DNA of 64,000 nt from Tenodera sinensis (GCA_030765045.1 CM060966.1:65611421-65675420); one strand, 5' to 3'; positions 46,968 through 59,334 are shown, counted from the stretch's first letter. Notes: a model not told the origin generated them from the sequence alone. Translations and numbers: made by a program.

Positions 46968-48373
46968 ATGGCTGTTCCCATTGATACGGGGCAGCTTATT
47001 TATTCTGTGATGCAGCAGCGTTACCAACCTGAGGATCAGTTATCTACTCTACCGGGACCAACCCCAGCTCCTCAAACCACATCTAGTAGCTCCCAGGGAG
47101 AAGCCTCCACTTCATCACACTGCCAGCAAACTCAATCCGTACCCGTTTCTTCACATCGCTCTGGTAAAGTGCAGCCTATGGACTGTAGCTTGTCCTCTGC
47201 CGCCTTTAAACCTCGCAGCCAGGATGATTGTCCACGTGACACCAAGAGGAAGAAACTGGGTTCCGTCACAACTGATTCTCCTTTCGCTACAACCAACCGT
47301 TTTGCACCCTTGGCTACTATGGATTCTGAAGATGGAGATCATGGTGTACCTACGCCTACTGCTTCTGCTTCCTCATCCCAAAAGCCACCTCCCATTTATG
47401 TCTCTAATATACTCAATATGAACACTGTTATCAAACATTTACAAACATACAATGTAGGCGCTTACAAGCTTGTTACACTGGACAGCAGCAAGGTCAAATT
47501 CGACGGTTATCGGGCAGCCATACATTATTTTGAGACACAGAAGGCAGAATTTCACACCGACCAAATGCGCCAAGATCGTAATCTTCGGGTGGTTATTCGT
47601 GGGCTTCACCCCACTATTGACACTTCTATGGTAACGCAAGAATTAAACTCTCTTGGGTATTCACCTGCCCAAATGACTCCTGTTTACCATCCCGTAACAA
47701 AAGTGCAACTGCCCCTCTTTTTCTTGGATCTAAAGCCCAATCCTCTCAACGACGACATATATAAACTTGATCGTTTATATTACACGACGGTAAAAGTGGA
47801 GCCCCCGAAACCCAAACGGGGTGTTATTGAGTGCCTGAACTGTCAGGAATTTGGACACAGTCGTAATTATTGCCACAAACAACCACGTTGTGTCAAATGT
47901 GATGGCCACCACCCTACTGCGCAGTGCTCTAAGGCTCCTCACACGCCTCCTCTGTGTGTGAATTGTAAAGGTCCACATACAGCGAACTATAAGGGCTGCC
48001 CTGTACATCGACGGCTCCAAGCTACCCAGCGGCCTCACTCTTATCCCCAACGTACCGTTTCTGGGTACCTTCTGCTACTGTTCCTCCGCTTCATACTTTC
48101 CCTCGTCTGGAGTCTACCTTACCTACTTCTACTGGAGCTGCCTATTCTCGTCCTCCTGTATCTAATGTACAGCCTCTATAGTCGCATCCAGATTCTCGGG
48201 GCTCACCTCCCAGTGCTTCGCAGTCCTATGCAGCCGCAACCCGTGAGTGTGAACCAAACCGTTCTCCATTGGACTGCTTGATGGCTCGACTGGATTCTGT
48301 CTTTGCTATTCTACAGCCTCTTCTTACTACGCTGCAACAATTGATTCCTGTTCTGCTTCGCATTCATGGCTAA
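46968..48373 (+). pseudogene. LINE ORF1 (gag-like protein with three CCHC zinc knuckles)
   Basis: Start ATG 46968 (MAVPIDTGQL) in the context CGACATGG. The N-terminus is Ser/Pro/Gln-rich. The middle has TIDTSMVTQELNSLGYSPAQ, part of the RNA-binding fold of Jockey gag proteins. Knuckles: CLNCQEFGHSRNYC (47832-47873), CVKCDGHHPTAQC (47890-47928) and CVNCKGPHTANYKGC (47956-48000). A 1-base frameshift near 48062 sends the annotated frame into a Leu-rich artefact ending at 48281. In the other frame the protein continues with one TAG at about 48180 and ends LQQLIPVLLRIHG at 48373. Function: RNA binding and RNP assembly in the retrotransposition complex. Confidence 0.82.
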
Positions 48374-51092
48374 TTTTGTCCCCACTTGCATTCGAATCTG
48401 CACTTGAAATTGTTAGAGTATCACCAATAAGCTTCACGAATTATTACACTTCCTTACGATTTATGAAGTAGACATCCTGCTCGCCACAGAAACCAAATTG
48501 GCTCCTCACATACATTTCCACATTTCTGGCTATGATATATATCGTGCAGATCACCCTAACTCGACTAGAACGGGTGGTTCTGCCTTGTTTATCAAAACCC
48601 GTTTGGCTCACCATGCCCTTCCGCCCATTTCGGAAGACTCCTTCCAGGTTGCTCGGATTCAACTGTCCACTACTACCGTAAACATTCAAGTTGGATCTTT
48701 TTATTCTGCTCCTCAGAGTCATGTTAGTCTCGCCGATTTCTGGGGTATTACTCATGCTTTCAAGGCCCCCTTTCTAATTGGAGGCGATTTTAATTCCAAA
48801 CATCCTCTTTGGGGTTCGAACCTCTCAAATCCTAGAGGTAAGCTTTTACACACTGCAATTCATCAGTTACACCTAGATGTAATCTGTCCTACTGAACCCA
48901 CGTTCTACCCGCACAATGGTGGGACTCCGGACGTGCTGGATTTCTTCATTGGACGTAATATTTCCCGTCATTGTTCCCGTCTTTCCGTTTTTCACGATCT
49001 GAGCTCCGATCATTTACCAGTCCTGCTTACTCTCTCTGATGGCGTGAAGTACAAAGACTTCTTTCCGTCCCTGGTACGGCATCCTTTTGATTGGCCTTTG
49101 TACACCTCTTTGCTTGCTGACCTCACTGTTACGACTGTGTCGCTTAAGTCACCCCGTGATGTTGATGTGGCTGTTTCTACCCTGACTCGTAATATACAGT
49201 GTGCAGCCAACCTTGCCAGCAGCAACATCCACGATCTCCGTCCTCGGTCTGTGACTTTCTGCTCTCCTGAGATTCGTCTTCTGCATTCCATCAAGAAGGA
49301 CTGTAGGAAACTCTGGGAAAGTTCGCATTGCCCACTTCATAAAACTAATTTTAACCGCGCTACTCGGGAGCTGAAGGCTGCCCTACGTGCTGCACGCAGT
49401 AATGCTGCTGAAAGCAAACTTCGAGTCTTAAACACCCGCGATGGATCCTTATGGCAGAAGACTAGAACTTTGACGCGCCATTCTGCTGCCATACCACCTC
49501 TTAAGATTGGCAATACTTGGTTTTCTACGCCACTTGAGAAGGTCAACCTGTTTTCTGAACTCCTGGCACGACAGTTTTCACCCAATCCTGTGCTCGACGT
49601 GGAATTTAATCATCGAGTGGAGGAAGAACTCACGCAACCTTTATTACTCACTCCTTTTCGACACTACTTTACCCCTGCTGAAGTTAAAAATATCATCGTT
49701 CGCTCCTCAGCTCACAAATCTCCAGGTCCTGATCTTATTGTGCAACCCTTATTACTTCATTTTCCCCGGAATGCGCTAGTCCTACTAACACAGATCTATA
49801 ACGCTATCCTCCGCACTGCTCATATCCCTCACCAATGGAAGCATGCTACTGTTATCCTTCTTCCTAAACCTGACAAAGCTAAGAATGATCCCCACAATTA
49901 TCGTCCTATTAGTTTACTCTCCCTACTCTCCAAAATCTTCGAACGTCTCCATCTGCTTCGCCTCTTATCTCAGCTCGTACAAATTATCCCTGATACTCAG
50001 TTTGGATTTCGCCCTCTTCACTCCTGCTCTCAGCAGCTACATCGCGTAGTTGACACTATTCTTGATACATATGAACATCTATCTGTGTGCTTAGGATTGT
50101 TTATGGATACGGAGAAAGCTTTTGATAAGGTTTGGCACAATGGTCTGTTACTCAAACTCAAACCGCATCTCTCGGACACCTATTTCCGCCTCCTACAGTC
50201 CTATTTGCATAATCGCACCTTTTCCGTTAAATATGAGAGCGCCTTCTCCAAGGCCTTTCCTATTTTCTCTGGTGTACCACAAGGAAGCGTACTAGGCCCC
50301 TTATTATATCTGGTATATACCTTGGATTTTCCTAGTCATCCTCAACTCCATCGCTCACTATGCCGATGACGTGGCGGCTCTGTGTGTGGGTCTTGTGCTG
50401 TGACTGCTAGCCACCTTCAGGACTTCTGCAATTCAATTCAGTCTTGGTGCCGACGTTGGAGAGTGACTATGAACGCTCATAAGTCCCGAGTTGTGAAGTT
50501 CACTTACAAAAAGAACGTGACCCATCATCCCCTTTATCTCAATGGGACGGAGATACCCACAACGACTTCCATAAGATACCTCGGCCTTATCTTGGACAGC
50601 CGGCTAACATGGGGTCCCCATCTCTGTAGTCTAGTGCAGAGGATTCGTCACCGTATCCACGAAGTCCATCATCTTGTGTCTGGTTCCTCGCCCTTACCTT
50701 TGCGGTACAAGCGTCTGGTTTATACTTCCTTAGTTCGACCCATGTGGCAGTATAGCTGTGCCATTTGGCGTTCTGCAGCTCCATCGCAGATCCTGAGGAT
50801 CCAGCGTACACAGAATCGTTTTCTACACCTCATGACCGGCGCTCCCTGGTACGTGCGCAACTCTAATCTGCATGCTGATATAGGTCTACCGGAGGTGATG
50901 TGTATCCTCCGCATCTGCTAGAGGAGACTGCATCAATCCTGTCCGCGCCATCGCAATCCGATGCTGCGCCATATTTATCTTCCTCCTGAACCTCTACGAC
51001 GAAGACTAAAGCGTCGCTGGCATTCTGATTTGCGACTGAACATTTACCTCTATACAAATGCTTTTTCTGTAACTGTTTTCCCTATTTCTGTG
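48366..51092 (+). pseudogene. LINE ORF2 (AP-like endonuclease plus reverse transcriptase)
   Basis: ATG at 48366 overlaps the ORF1 stop by 8 bases (ATGGCTAA). Two stops near the start replace Trp (TGA) and Gln (TAG) in the ICTxNCxSITNKLHEL endonuclease segment; then VDILLATETKLAPH follows. The frame is open 48498-50369, with IGGDFNSKHPLWGSN, DLSSDHLPVLL, SSAHKSPGPDLIVQPLLLHF, NYRPISLLSLLSKIFERL, FMDTEKAFDKVWHNGLLLKL and GVPQGSVLGPLL. A 1-base shift near 50335 puts YADDVAALCVGLV in another frame, then 50382-50921 carries RYLGLILDSRLTWGPHL and MWQYSCAIWRSAAPSQ. One more TAG at 50919 precedes the end at 51092. Catalytic Asp residues of YADD are intact. Confidence 0.87.
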
Positions 51093-51217
51093 TAACATTA
51101 TTGGGACTATCGCTGGATGGCACCCCAATAACAAGTATCATTGTTGTTCTGTATCTAGCTTAGCTCAACTGTATTGTACCTAATTGTACAGAAGAGTTTC
51201 CTTTAATAAATAAATAA

Positions 51218-51220
<3 letters not shown>

Positions 51221-51281
<61 letters not shown>
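51221..51281. repeat. (GA)n microsatellite at the LINE 3' end
   Basis: About 29 GA units between the AATAAATA tail and family A sequence. It could derive from the LINE tail or from the target. Confidence 0.95.
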
Positions 51282-51283
<2 letters not shown>

Positions 51284-51524
51284 GAATTCTAAAGCTTTGA
51301 AACATTTGACTATCACTCAAAGACTAAAGCCTACTGTATTCCCATACTCCCCTTGCACCTACAAGATAATTGGTAATAAGATAATTTCTACAAATGTGTC
51401 GACTAACATGAGAAAGATAGAGGAATTAGAATTTGTAAGAATAGTTTGTATAAGGCTAGAGAAAGTCATGTGAGTGCAACACATCAGACTTTTAAACAAA
51501 GATCCATGTGTGTGTGTGTGTGTA

Positions 51525-51556
<32 letters not shown>

Positions 51557-52080
51557 TGTGTGTGTGTCTGTGGACAGCATAACTCAAAAACGAGAAGTCG
51601 ATTAATAAGTAAAATTGGTATTTAAGTGTTAAGCATCTTTCAAGGATGCGACACGAAGATTTTGAAGAAAATTCCTCTCTAAACTACCCTTTAATTGGAA
51701 ATTTTTGTAATATTTTTATTTTTTCGAAAATGGCAAACGATTTTGATTAAAATGCCATATGTTTAAAATATTTTTATGGTAAATGAAATGTAGTATGTAA
51801 TACTGTTTACTCTTGACGACATTTGAATAACTGGTAAACCGTAAGAGATAGACCAAATCTTACTATACAAAAAACGTAGATCTCGTTAACACACAATTTA
51901 TGTTCGAATTATTATTATTATTTTTTTTTTTTTATTTTTTTTTTTGTGGAGTGAACTATTCCAAATATTCGTTGTTATTTGTGTGACTTTTGCAATGCTT
52001 TAATCTTTCCTCAAATGGAAAGTCGTTCACTTTTTTATCTCTTGGCCGTGTAAAGAGAATGGAATTTCAAAGCCTTCTTA
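51282..52080 (-). repeat. Family A copy (M1 and M2, reverse) with (TG)n tract
   Basis: M1 reverse at 51282-51492, then M2 reverse (GTGGACAGCATAACTCAAAA at 51571, then GACACGAAGATTTTGAAGAA), down to the start of another M1 near 52040. A TG array lies at 51509-51569, at the position where other M2 copies have short TG tracts, so it expanded from that site. The LINE inserted at the edge of this copy. Confidence 0.8.
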
Positions 52081-53779
52081 AAGCGACCAGATACAGGAAC
52101 TTGTGTGAATCCCAGCGTAATACAAGATTAATAAAATACCAAGTCGTAAGAGTTATGAGGTACAATCTTGCGCAGTTTCCATACAAATTGAAAGGTTTTA
52201 TAAATATGTAGCCCTTGTCAAATCTTTAATTTATCCAAATGCCCAAAATTTGGTGGTATAATTTTCTTACAATCGCTGTTATGTGTTATGGAAGTAGTGG
52301 AATTATTTCTTCCTCAGGCAGTCAGGAACTTTGTATAGGGAACATTTTATGTTCAAAGTTGATTCTTTTCCGGGCCACAAGTATTACCTCCGGTGGCTGA
52401 CTGGTGGATGTGAAAACACGAAAGAGTGAAAGAGGATAAACATGATAGATTTTCCTGGGTAGTGAATGCCACTGCAGAGTTTAAGCCTTTTCAATTTCCT
52501 CAAAATCATCCATAATAAGAAAGAACCAAATGTACATTTATGATCCTTGATCGTTCATTAATACATTAGTTCAATAAAATATGCATCGCTAGCATCACGA
52601 GTTTACATGATAATTATTATAAAATCATCAGAAAATATCCTATTTTTCTTAGGTTTGGAAATCTCCAAGTGACATTATATCGGTTTTAAGCGCTTGAGTA
52701 GTGAATATTAGAACAGGGTTATAACAAGGCTTGCTGGCGCCCTCAGCACGTGACGTTCTCTCATGATGGTTCCGTAACTTGCTGGAATACAAAGGCAGTG
52801 AAAACAAAAGAAGTTTGTTGAAGACAAAAGAGAGGGACTGCGTGGTCTATATCGAAAATGTTAATCGACGTTCATGCGGGTAGACTCTTTGGCCAGATAT
52901 TTCTTCAGAATTGTATGTACTCTTCCGTTTTTCTTCTCCGGTTTCCTTTGGTTTGGATACCTCAAGGACGTGTATTTAATTATTTATCCTTGTATCATTT
53001 ATTGTTGCCCGTTTTCTTTACTGGCATTTAGAGCGAATGTACAGAAACAACACCAGAAATTACTCCACATATAATTGTTTTTTAAATTAGTTTCTAATTC
53101 AAAATAAAGACCAAAGAAGTTTATCTCTCCTTTCAAACCATTTTATTTTGTTAGCAATTATTTTCCATTACTTTTTTCTGCGGTTCACCCAAAGAACGAA
53201 TGAGTAGAATAGGGTACATAAACGAACTGTCTCACAATGTTCCTTGGAGGCCCACTCTGATCAAAATTAGTAAATGTCACTTTTACTCCTCCGTTTCTCT
53301 AATTTCTACATCAAACGAAATAATCATGTGTTATTTCAACGTCACTCCATGTACGTGATTTAGGTCATGGCTCGCGGTTTAAGTTTAAGCTTCCAATCAG
53401 GCTTACATGTGGCTTGGCTTAAACTACAGCGAACTGTGGTTCAAACTAAGGAGTCACCGTCTTATCTGAATAGCACGATTATTATACGTAGGTAGTATTG
53501 ACGAAATAAAAATTATATTAACCCATATGCACAACTGAAGACGATCTGGAATGTTTATTACGTATCCAAACCATTCATTTATAAAAGATCCGAAAATTCT
53601 ACCAGGGATTTCAATTATCTAAAAAGTCGGCAATGATAATGCCAGAAATGATTGATGATACAATGAAACCGACTGGTAAGCAAAATTTAATTTTAAATGT
53701 ATGCTGCAAGGATTTATGATATATTTTGTCTCACTCATTGCCTCGTATCTGTAACGCAGCGCTACCAACTTTTCAGTTC
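52081..53779. other. No feature recognised
   Basis: AT-rich, without a supported gene. The short open frame at 52874-53074 has a hydrophobic stretch but nothing to support expression. Confidence 0.45.
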
Positions 53780-54837
53780 CGCGGAATTGTTCAGCTCAGT
53801 AAAACTGAAGGTGGTTGCTCCAATAAGCGATTTTTATCTCTGGGGTAACTTAAAACATCAAGTGTACACCGACTGCGCACAAGGCAAATTTCTACCTGTT
53901 ATAAAGTGCCCGACTGCGCGCGGCGGGCATTTTTGGGATGGGTCAACTGTGCGCGGTGGTCACTCCAGCATTTTTCTTCCCAATTTTTTTAGAGACTTAG
54001 AACTCTATGAACGCTGGCTCATTTGCATTCATGTCAACTATTTCAATGGCAACTTCTTTGCGAATCAACTTTATTGGTCTTTAAGGCAATTCAGTAACAG
54101 CTTTGCGCTTTACATTATTGGAGATTACTTGCCTATTCAAACTATGAACGGTTTCGTGATTGTGAATTTCTTCATTACTGAATAAAACACGAGTAGCAGT
54201 GATGTTTAAATAAATACGAAATTTAACAGTGCACCTCCACGATACTCTTCGCGAAATTTATATCTATCTCGTATAACAACCAACCTTTGTCCCCTTTGAC
54301 TTTTCATAAGATGCAGAGAAGCGCCGAATCCATTGCTGTATAGAAACACACACTACGAGTACATCATTTTATAAACAGCACGCCATCTGATACACTCGAA
54401 GCATTCGACAGTCGTTAACAGTGCTGCCAACCCTATAACCTATAACCACACTATTCCTGAAATAAATGGCTAACATTATTTGCTAGTGGTGCCAAGCTTC
54501 TGTTACACGAGAAAGACTCGCAAGCATTTGACGTATTTGTGGTATACATGCTCGCACGCTGTTGACCTGTTTACCCTTGACAAGCTCGCGCGCAGTACGT
54601 CTGTTTACAATTGTGTACCTCGCGCGCAGGAAAATTTGGAAAAAATAGACCTTTTCAAGCGGAGTCGGTACTCACCCTACAAGACAAACGCACACACCCT
54701 GGAAGAATTAAAACAAAATGTCCAGCAAGAAATTGCCAGCATTTCTCAACGTGAACTACGGCGAGTGATACCTAAAGCGGTGCCAAAAATGTGCGGACAA
54801 CGACAGTGGACAGTTCCAGCAGCTCCTTTCCTAAAGT
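53780..54837 (+). pseudogene. Mariner-like (insect DUF4817-associated) transposase C-terminal part, interrupted
   Basis: 53811-53867 encodes VVAPISDFYLWGNLKHQVY, the conserved region around the last catalytic Asp of insect mariner-like transposases (xxDFxLWGxLKxxVY). An 810-bp insert (53868-54677) follows, then the frame resumes at 54678 with YKTNAHTLEELKQNVQQEIA and ISQRELRRVIPKAVPKMCGQ, ending LK at 54837. The joins are in frame: CAT CAA GTG TAC on one side, TAC AAG ACA AAC on the other. The family performs cut-and-paste transposition; only the C-terminal third is present. The N-terminal part was not found upstream. Confidence 0.68.
53868..54677. mobile_element. 810-bp insertion in the mariner-like transposase (TAC duplication)
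   Basis: TAC occurs on both sides (53865-53867 and 54678-54680). The insert begins ACCGACTGCGCAC and ends with TCGGTACTCACCC; GACTGCGC-like words occur at both ends but are not a clear inverted repeat. The interior is unidentified and includes GCGCGC-rich patches at both ends. A 3-bp duplication would suit a PIF/Harbinger-type or other element; the class is open. Confidence 0.5.
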
Positions 54838-54839
54838 AG

Positions 54840-55054
54840 ATCAGTAAAGCCTTGAAAAGTAGGCTTGAAATGTATGGTTCCATCTGCGCCTTTCTATATA
54901 GTGGCAGACGGCAAAGGGCGCCGAGGAAGCGGACAGGCAAAACAACACACAGCCAGTTCCTAAGTTTTATTGTCCTCCCGGTATTCTCTATGACTTACCA
55001 GTTATACAATATTGTACAAAACCCAAATAGTGTGAAGAGGACTTCATAGTCTCT
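54840..55054. other. No feature recognised
   Basis: A short spacer with a small open frame and no motif. Confidence 0.4.
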
Positions 55055-55362
55055 TGCTAGTAACTTTAAGATATTGATTTAAATTTCTACAATATCTCAA
55101 ATATATTTTAATCAAAATCATGGCTATTTTTCGGAAAATTAAATATAAGCTTTCTACTTTCTCTACCACGTATGTATATAGAGGAAGGTATAAATGTAGG
55201 GAGGTATTATAACGGCTAGAGAAGGTACTGCATTCCACCCATTTCATTGGAAATCACGTTTTGAGATCTCCTGAATCCAAAAAATGCATTTTTAGAAAAA
55301 GGTACATGGTGTGTGTGTCTGTCTGTCAGTCTGTGGGCAGCATAACTCAAAAACTCAAATTA
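55055..55362 (-). repeat. Family A module M2 (reverse), left part
   Basis: Contains TTTCTACTTTCTCTACC, TGCATTCCACCCA, CCTGAATCCAAAAA and GGCAGCATAACTCAAAAAC. The module stops at 55362, where an RTE-like LINE 3' tail begins, and seems to resume at about 58149. Confidence 0.75.
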
Positions 55363-55917
55363 TCATCATCATCCTGTAGCACTACAGCTCTTTGAGTTTA
55401 GCCTCAGCTTCCTTTACGATAGGTGCCCAAATATCTCGGTCCAAAGCCTTATTTCTCCACCGTTTTACCCCCAGCTGTCTTAAATCACTTTCTACGTTAT
55501 TACTTCATCTAAGTCTGGGTCTTCCTCTCTTTCTATTACCTATCTTTCCCTCTAAAATCTTCACTGCTCTATCCTGGCTCATTCTTTGCACGTGTCCTAG
55601 CCGTCTCAATCTTCTTGATTTTATTGATGCCACAATGTCAGGAGCATTATATTTATTCATAATTTCCAAATTTATTTGGCTTCTCCATTAGCCATTTTCA
55701 AATATTTGACCATAAATTCTTCGGAATATTTTCCTTTCCCAAGTCATTAGTTGCTTTTTTGACTTGTCTATTAATGTCCATGACTCTGCTCCATATATTA
55801 CAACAGCTTTTAAAGTTGTTTTATATAATCCTTCTTTTAACCTTTGTGACAAATGTCTTTTCCTAAAGAGATGTGCTAGTGCTTTATAATATTTGATTAA
55901 TCCTTACTTTAATTTCT
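55363..55917 (-). pseudogene. RTE-like LINE ORF 3' fragment
   Basis: On the minus strand: TTLKAVVIYGAESWTLIDKS, KKQLMTWERKIFRRIYGQIF, SRRLRWLGHVQRMSQDRAVK, ILEGKIGNRKRGRPRLR, a TGA in place of Trp, then NNVESDLRQLGVKRWRNKAL and DRDIWAPIVKEAEAKLKEL before a stop. These are the C-terminal motifs of the endonuclease-reverse transcriptases of the RTE-like group. The tail is GATGATGAT on the minus strand (55363-55374), as expected for this group. Only the 3' end is present, so the copy is 5'-truncated. Confidence 0.78.
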
Positions 55918-58148
55918 AGTACCTGGGAGACCGAGCTTCGCTCGGCGTTTATCGCCTCTGTTTTTGTGAAATCTTGTTATTCTTTTGGGAGAAAATACTT
56001 ACTTAGATAAACGTCTACTGTTGAACGCAGGCCTCCCCCATAGATATCCACCCAGTTTGAGGTTTTCGTCGAACATTTGTTCCATTATGGAGTTCATTTC
56101 TTTGGTGCTGCGATTGACTCCAGAGCGTTAACTCGTTGACCAATGTCCCTCATCTTTCCGTCGAGTTCTTCCATGGCTTCCTGAACCCCGGCCAGTCGCT
56201 CGTTAGTATTCTCCGATAGCTCTATCTTCATATTCGACATTCCTGCCTTCACCTTTTCCGATCAGGAGTTTACACTTTTTAATTTGGCTTCCATTTTTGT
56301 TTCTATTTTGTCCATTTCTGATTCCATATTTTCCATTCCGTAGTTTACACTTTTCAATTCGGCTTTCATATTTGTTTCCTCTGTCGCATTCCGGAATTCA
56401 TTTCACTTCCCATTATGTCCATCTTGGCTAATATTTGCTTCAACTGTTCCATATCGTGCTTTTCATCGCACTCCTTACACCAACTGTGATTACCTTACTT
56501 TTTTAACTACATCTATATTTTTTTATTAAAATACCGGAGCAACACTAAGCAAAAGCACTATTGAACAATAACAAATGCTATATGGAAGAAAAACTTGTTG
56601 ATAAAGCCATGTAAATGTAATATCTACGCATTTCTGTTTCAATCACATACAAAATTGTATGAATTTTTCGTAATTGTTCGTCAAAGCGGGAGTAGTGAAA
56701 AAATGTGATTGTGTTTAGTAAACAAAAATGAGTAGAAAAATCGTGTGAATGTTATACGTTGCACTTATATTTCAAGTGTATGGACAAATGTATGTATTGT
56801 TTGTAGGAGGGGGAGTAGTGTGTTAGGTAAAAGAAAAAGGAGCAGAAAAAACCATTTCAGCGTAATACGTTGCGTGGTAAAATGGGTTGCATAAAAACAA
56901 CCGCCATGAAAACACTTAGATTGTCAATTTTCATGGCGATCAGTCAACTGTTTTGGAATTTACTCACTCTTCAACATACGATATGTATAGGCGTTGGTAT
57001 GTATGAAGTTGATAAACAATAGGAATAACATGGGAATTGTTACGTAAAACAAAAGTGAATAGAGAAAATAGTATTAATGTAGTACCTTGTATTTCTGTTT
57101 CAAACATATAGCAAATTGTATGAATTGTACGTTGAAGGGCGAGTAGCGAAAGAAGACTAATGTGTCTCGTAAAGGGAGAGTTATTAGAGGAAGTCGTGTG
57201 AATGTAATAAGTTGCATTTATATTTAAATCATAGTAAATTAATTGAATTGTATATTGAAGGGCAAGCAGAGGATACACGAATGTTCTACGTAAAAAAAAG
57301 CGAGTAGAAAACCATTTGAAAGTAATATATTGCGAAGTAAAATTGTTACCATAAAAACTTTATCCATGAAAAAAATACATATACGTGCCGAATTTCGCGG
57401 TGATCGATTAAACGCCTTTCGAGATTAACATATATACAAACATTCAATTTGTATATTATATATATGAATATTATAATACTAGTATATGAATTGTTTGTAG
57501 AAGAGTGAATAGAGAAAGAGATATGAATGTGATACCTAAAAGTAAGTCGAGCAACCACTGTGAATGTAATATGCAGTATTTCTATTTCAAACATATAGAA
57601 AATTGTATGACCTATTTGTAGAAGAGTGAGCAGAGAAAGAGATATGAATGTGTTACCCAAAAGTGAGAGGAGAAAACAGTGTGAATGTAAAAGCATTTCT
57701 GTTTCAAGCATATAGAATATGGTATGACTTATATTAAAAGTGGGGATAAAAAAATTATGGTGTAAAATCACGTTTTTTATGGAAAATTGTTTATAGAAGA
57801 GTGAGTAGAGAAATAGATGTGAATGTGTTACCTAAATGTGAGTAGAGAAAACACTGTGAATGTAATATGCAGCATTTCTATTTCAAACATACAGAAAATT
57901 GTATGACATATTTCTAGAAGAGTGAGTAGAGAAACAGTTATGAATGTGTCACCCAAAAGTAAGTAGAGAAAAAAGTCTGAATGTAATACGTAGCATTTCT
58001 ATTTCAAACATGCACGAAATTGTATGACCTATTTGTAGAAGATTGAGTAGATAAACAGATGAAAATGTGTTACCTAAAATTGAGTAGAGAAAACAGTATA
58101 AATATAATATGTAGCATTTCTATTTCAAACATATAGAAAATTGTATAA
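55918..58148. mobile_element. Interspersed repeat family B, second copy
   Basis: It starts AGTACCTGGGAGACCGAG with the CCGAGCTTCGCTCGG hairpin and follows the same order as 14056-18066. The coiled-coil remnant is at 56010-56490 (minus strand), then GATCAGTCAACTGTTTTGG, then a shorter tandem section with GAGTGAGTAGAGAAAGAG words (57500-58140). It is about 1.8 kb shorter because the tandem section is smaller and the 3' segment before the TA array is missing. Confidence 0.75.
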
Positions 58149-58610
58149 TTAACTTTAAGATATGCTTATGACAAATGAAATCTATATTTTGAATTTTCTG
58201 GCTATAGCCTATGTAGTTCTGTTTACTCTGGATGACTTTTGAATAACTCGTAAGCCGTTAGAGATAGACAAAATCTTATTGTACAAAAAATGTAGATCTC
58301 GCTAAAACACACAATTTATGTCTAAATAAATTTTTATAGAGTGAACCATTTGAAAACTTAAAACTTTCGTCAAATGCAACATCGTTGTTCATTTTTTTAT
58401 GTTAAGCGTGTAAAGATAACGAAATCTGAGAGCTTTAAAAGAATTGAGTAACGCTCAAAGGCTACTGTACTCTAATAGTCCCCTTGCACCTACAAGGAAA
58501 TAAGCAATACGATTATTTCTGCAAATTTTAGATATAGGAATAAGAGTTTGTAAGAATGGTTAGTACAAGAGTAGACAAAGTCATGTGAGTGCAACACATC
58601 ACATTTTTGT
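58149..58610 (-). repeat. Family A: end of M2 (reverse) and M1 (reverse)
   Basis: Starts within M2 (GCTTATGACAAATGAAATCT, then TTTTCTGGCTATAGCC) and continues into M1 (58400-58610: AGTCATGTGAGTGCAACACA). About 190 bases of M2 expected between 55362 and 58149 are missing. Confidence 0.78.
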
Positions 58611-59334
58611 TTATACAACCATGTATTATGGAGGAAAATGGCAGAGAAACATATTTTCAACAAAACCTGACAATCTTCGTATTCTATTTCTAACAGTGCA
58701 GGAGTAGAGTGCATTTGAAGCGTTCGTGTGGCGTGCCACAAATAGTATTCGCATGTCTGCTATAGTCGCAAGTGTTAATACGTTATGCATACCAGTTCTA
58801 GTATACTAGAGTCGTTAATTTTTGCAGGCCACTTTAGCTACTATGGTCATATGGCGACCTTAACCGATAGTGTTCAACTCGCTGAAGCTATATTTTAATG
58901 CTGATTTCAATCATTTTCGGCTTGAAGTACAGTCGTATTCATACTTCTACACTATATAAGAAGCTCACTAGTACCTAATGAAAATAAATAATTGGGAGAA
59001 AGCCGAGTTCCTTACACAAAGAATTTGTTGACATCTGCTTTCTAAGGTTCTGATTAGAATGTGCAACAGACGCGCTTATTTTCGGATATACAAAGACAAA
59101 GGAAGGAAAATGAGCACCAAGTGACAGACATGTGCACATATCTGTCTATCTGTCTTCACCATGTCCACGCCTCACTGCATATGTTTCAATGTAAGAGAAG
59201 AGGAAAAGAATCTGCCCCGGAACATACATGCATCTCCAGAAGTTTCTCAGGATGGTTTCAAATGTTATACTTGAAAACAGTTTGAGATACAACAAATGTG
59301 TAGACATCTAGCATTTTACTACTATTTTTGTAAG
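58611..59334. other. No feature recognised
   Basis: Short frames only, for example 59061-59285 without a motif. Confidence 0.45.

Larger units (their letters stand above)
46503..51222 (+). mobile_element. Jockey-like non-LTR retrotransposon, near full length
   Basis: A 5' UTR (from about 46503), ORF1 with three zinc knuckles, ORF2 with endonuclease and reverse transcriptase, and a 3' UTR ending in AATAAATAAATA at 51207-51220. AGAGAACGGA occurs at 46493-46502 and at the far side of the GA array (51276-51285), so it may be a target duplication. This is the best-preserved element of the window, with only a few stops and frameshifts. Confidence 0.85.

Noticed and set aside
48062..48281. Leu-rich, membrane-like C-terminus of LINE ORF1
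   Set aside because: It is an out-of-frame translation after a 1-base shift. The other frame continues with gag-like residues to 48373.
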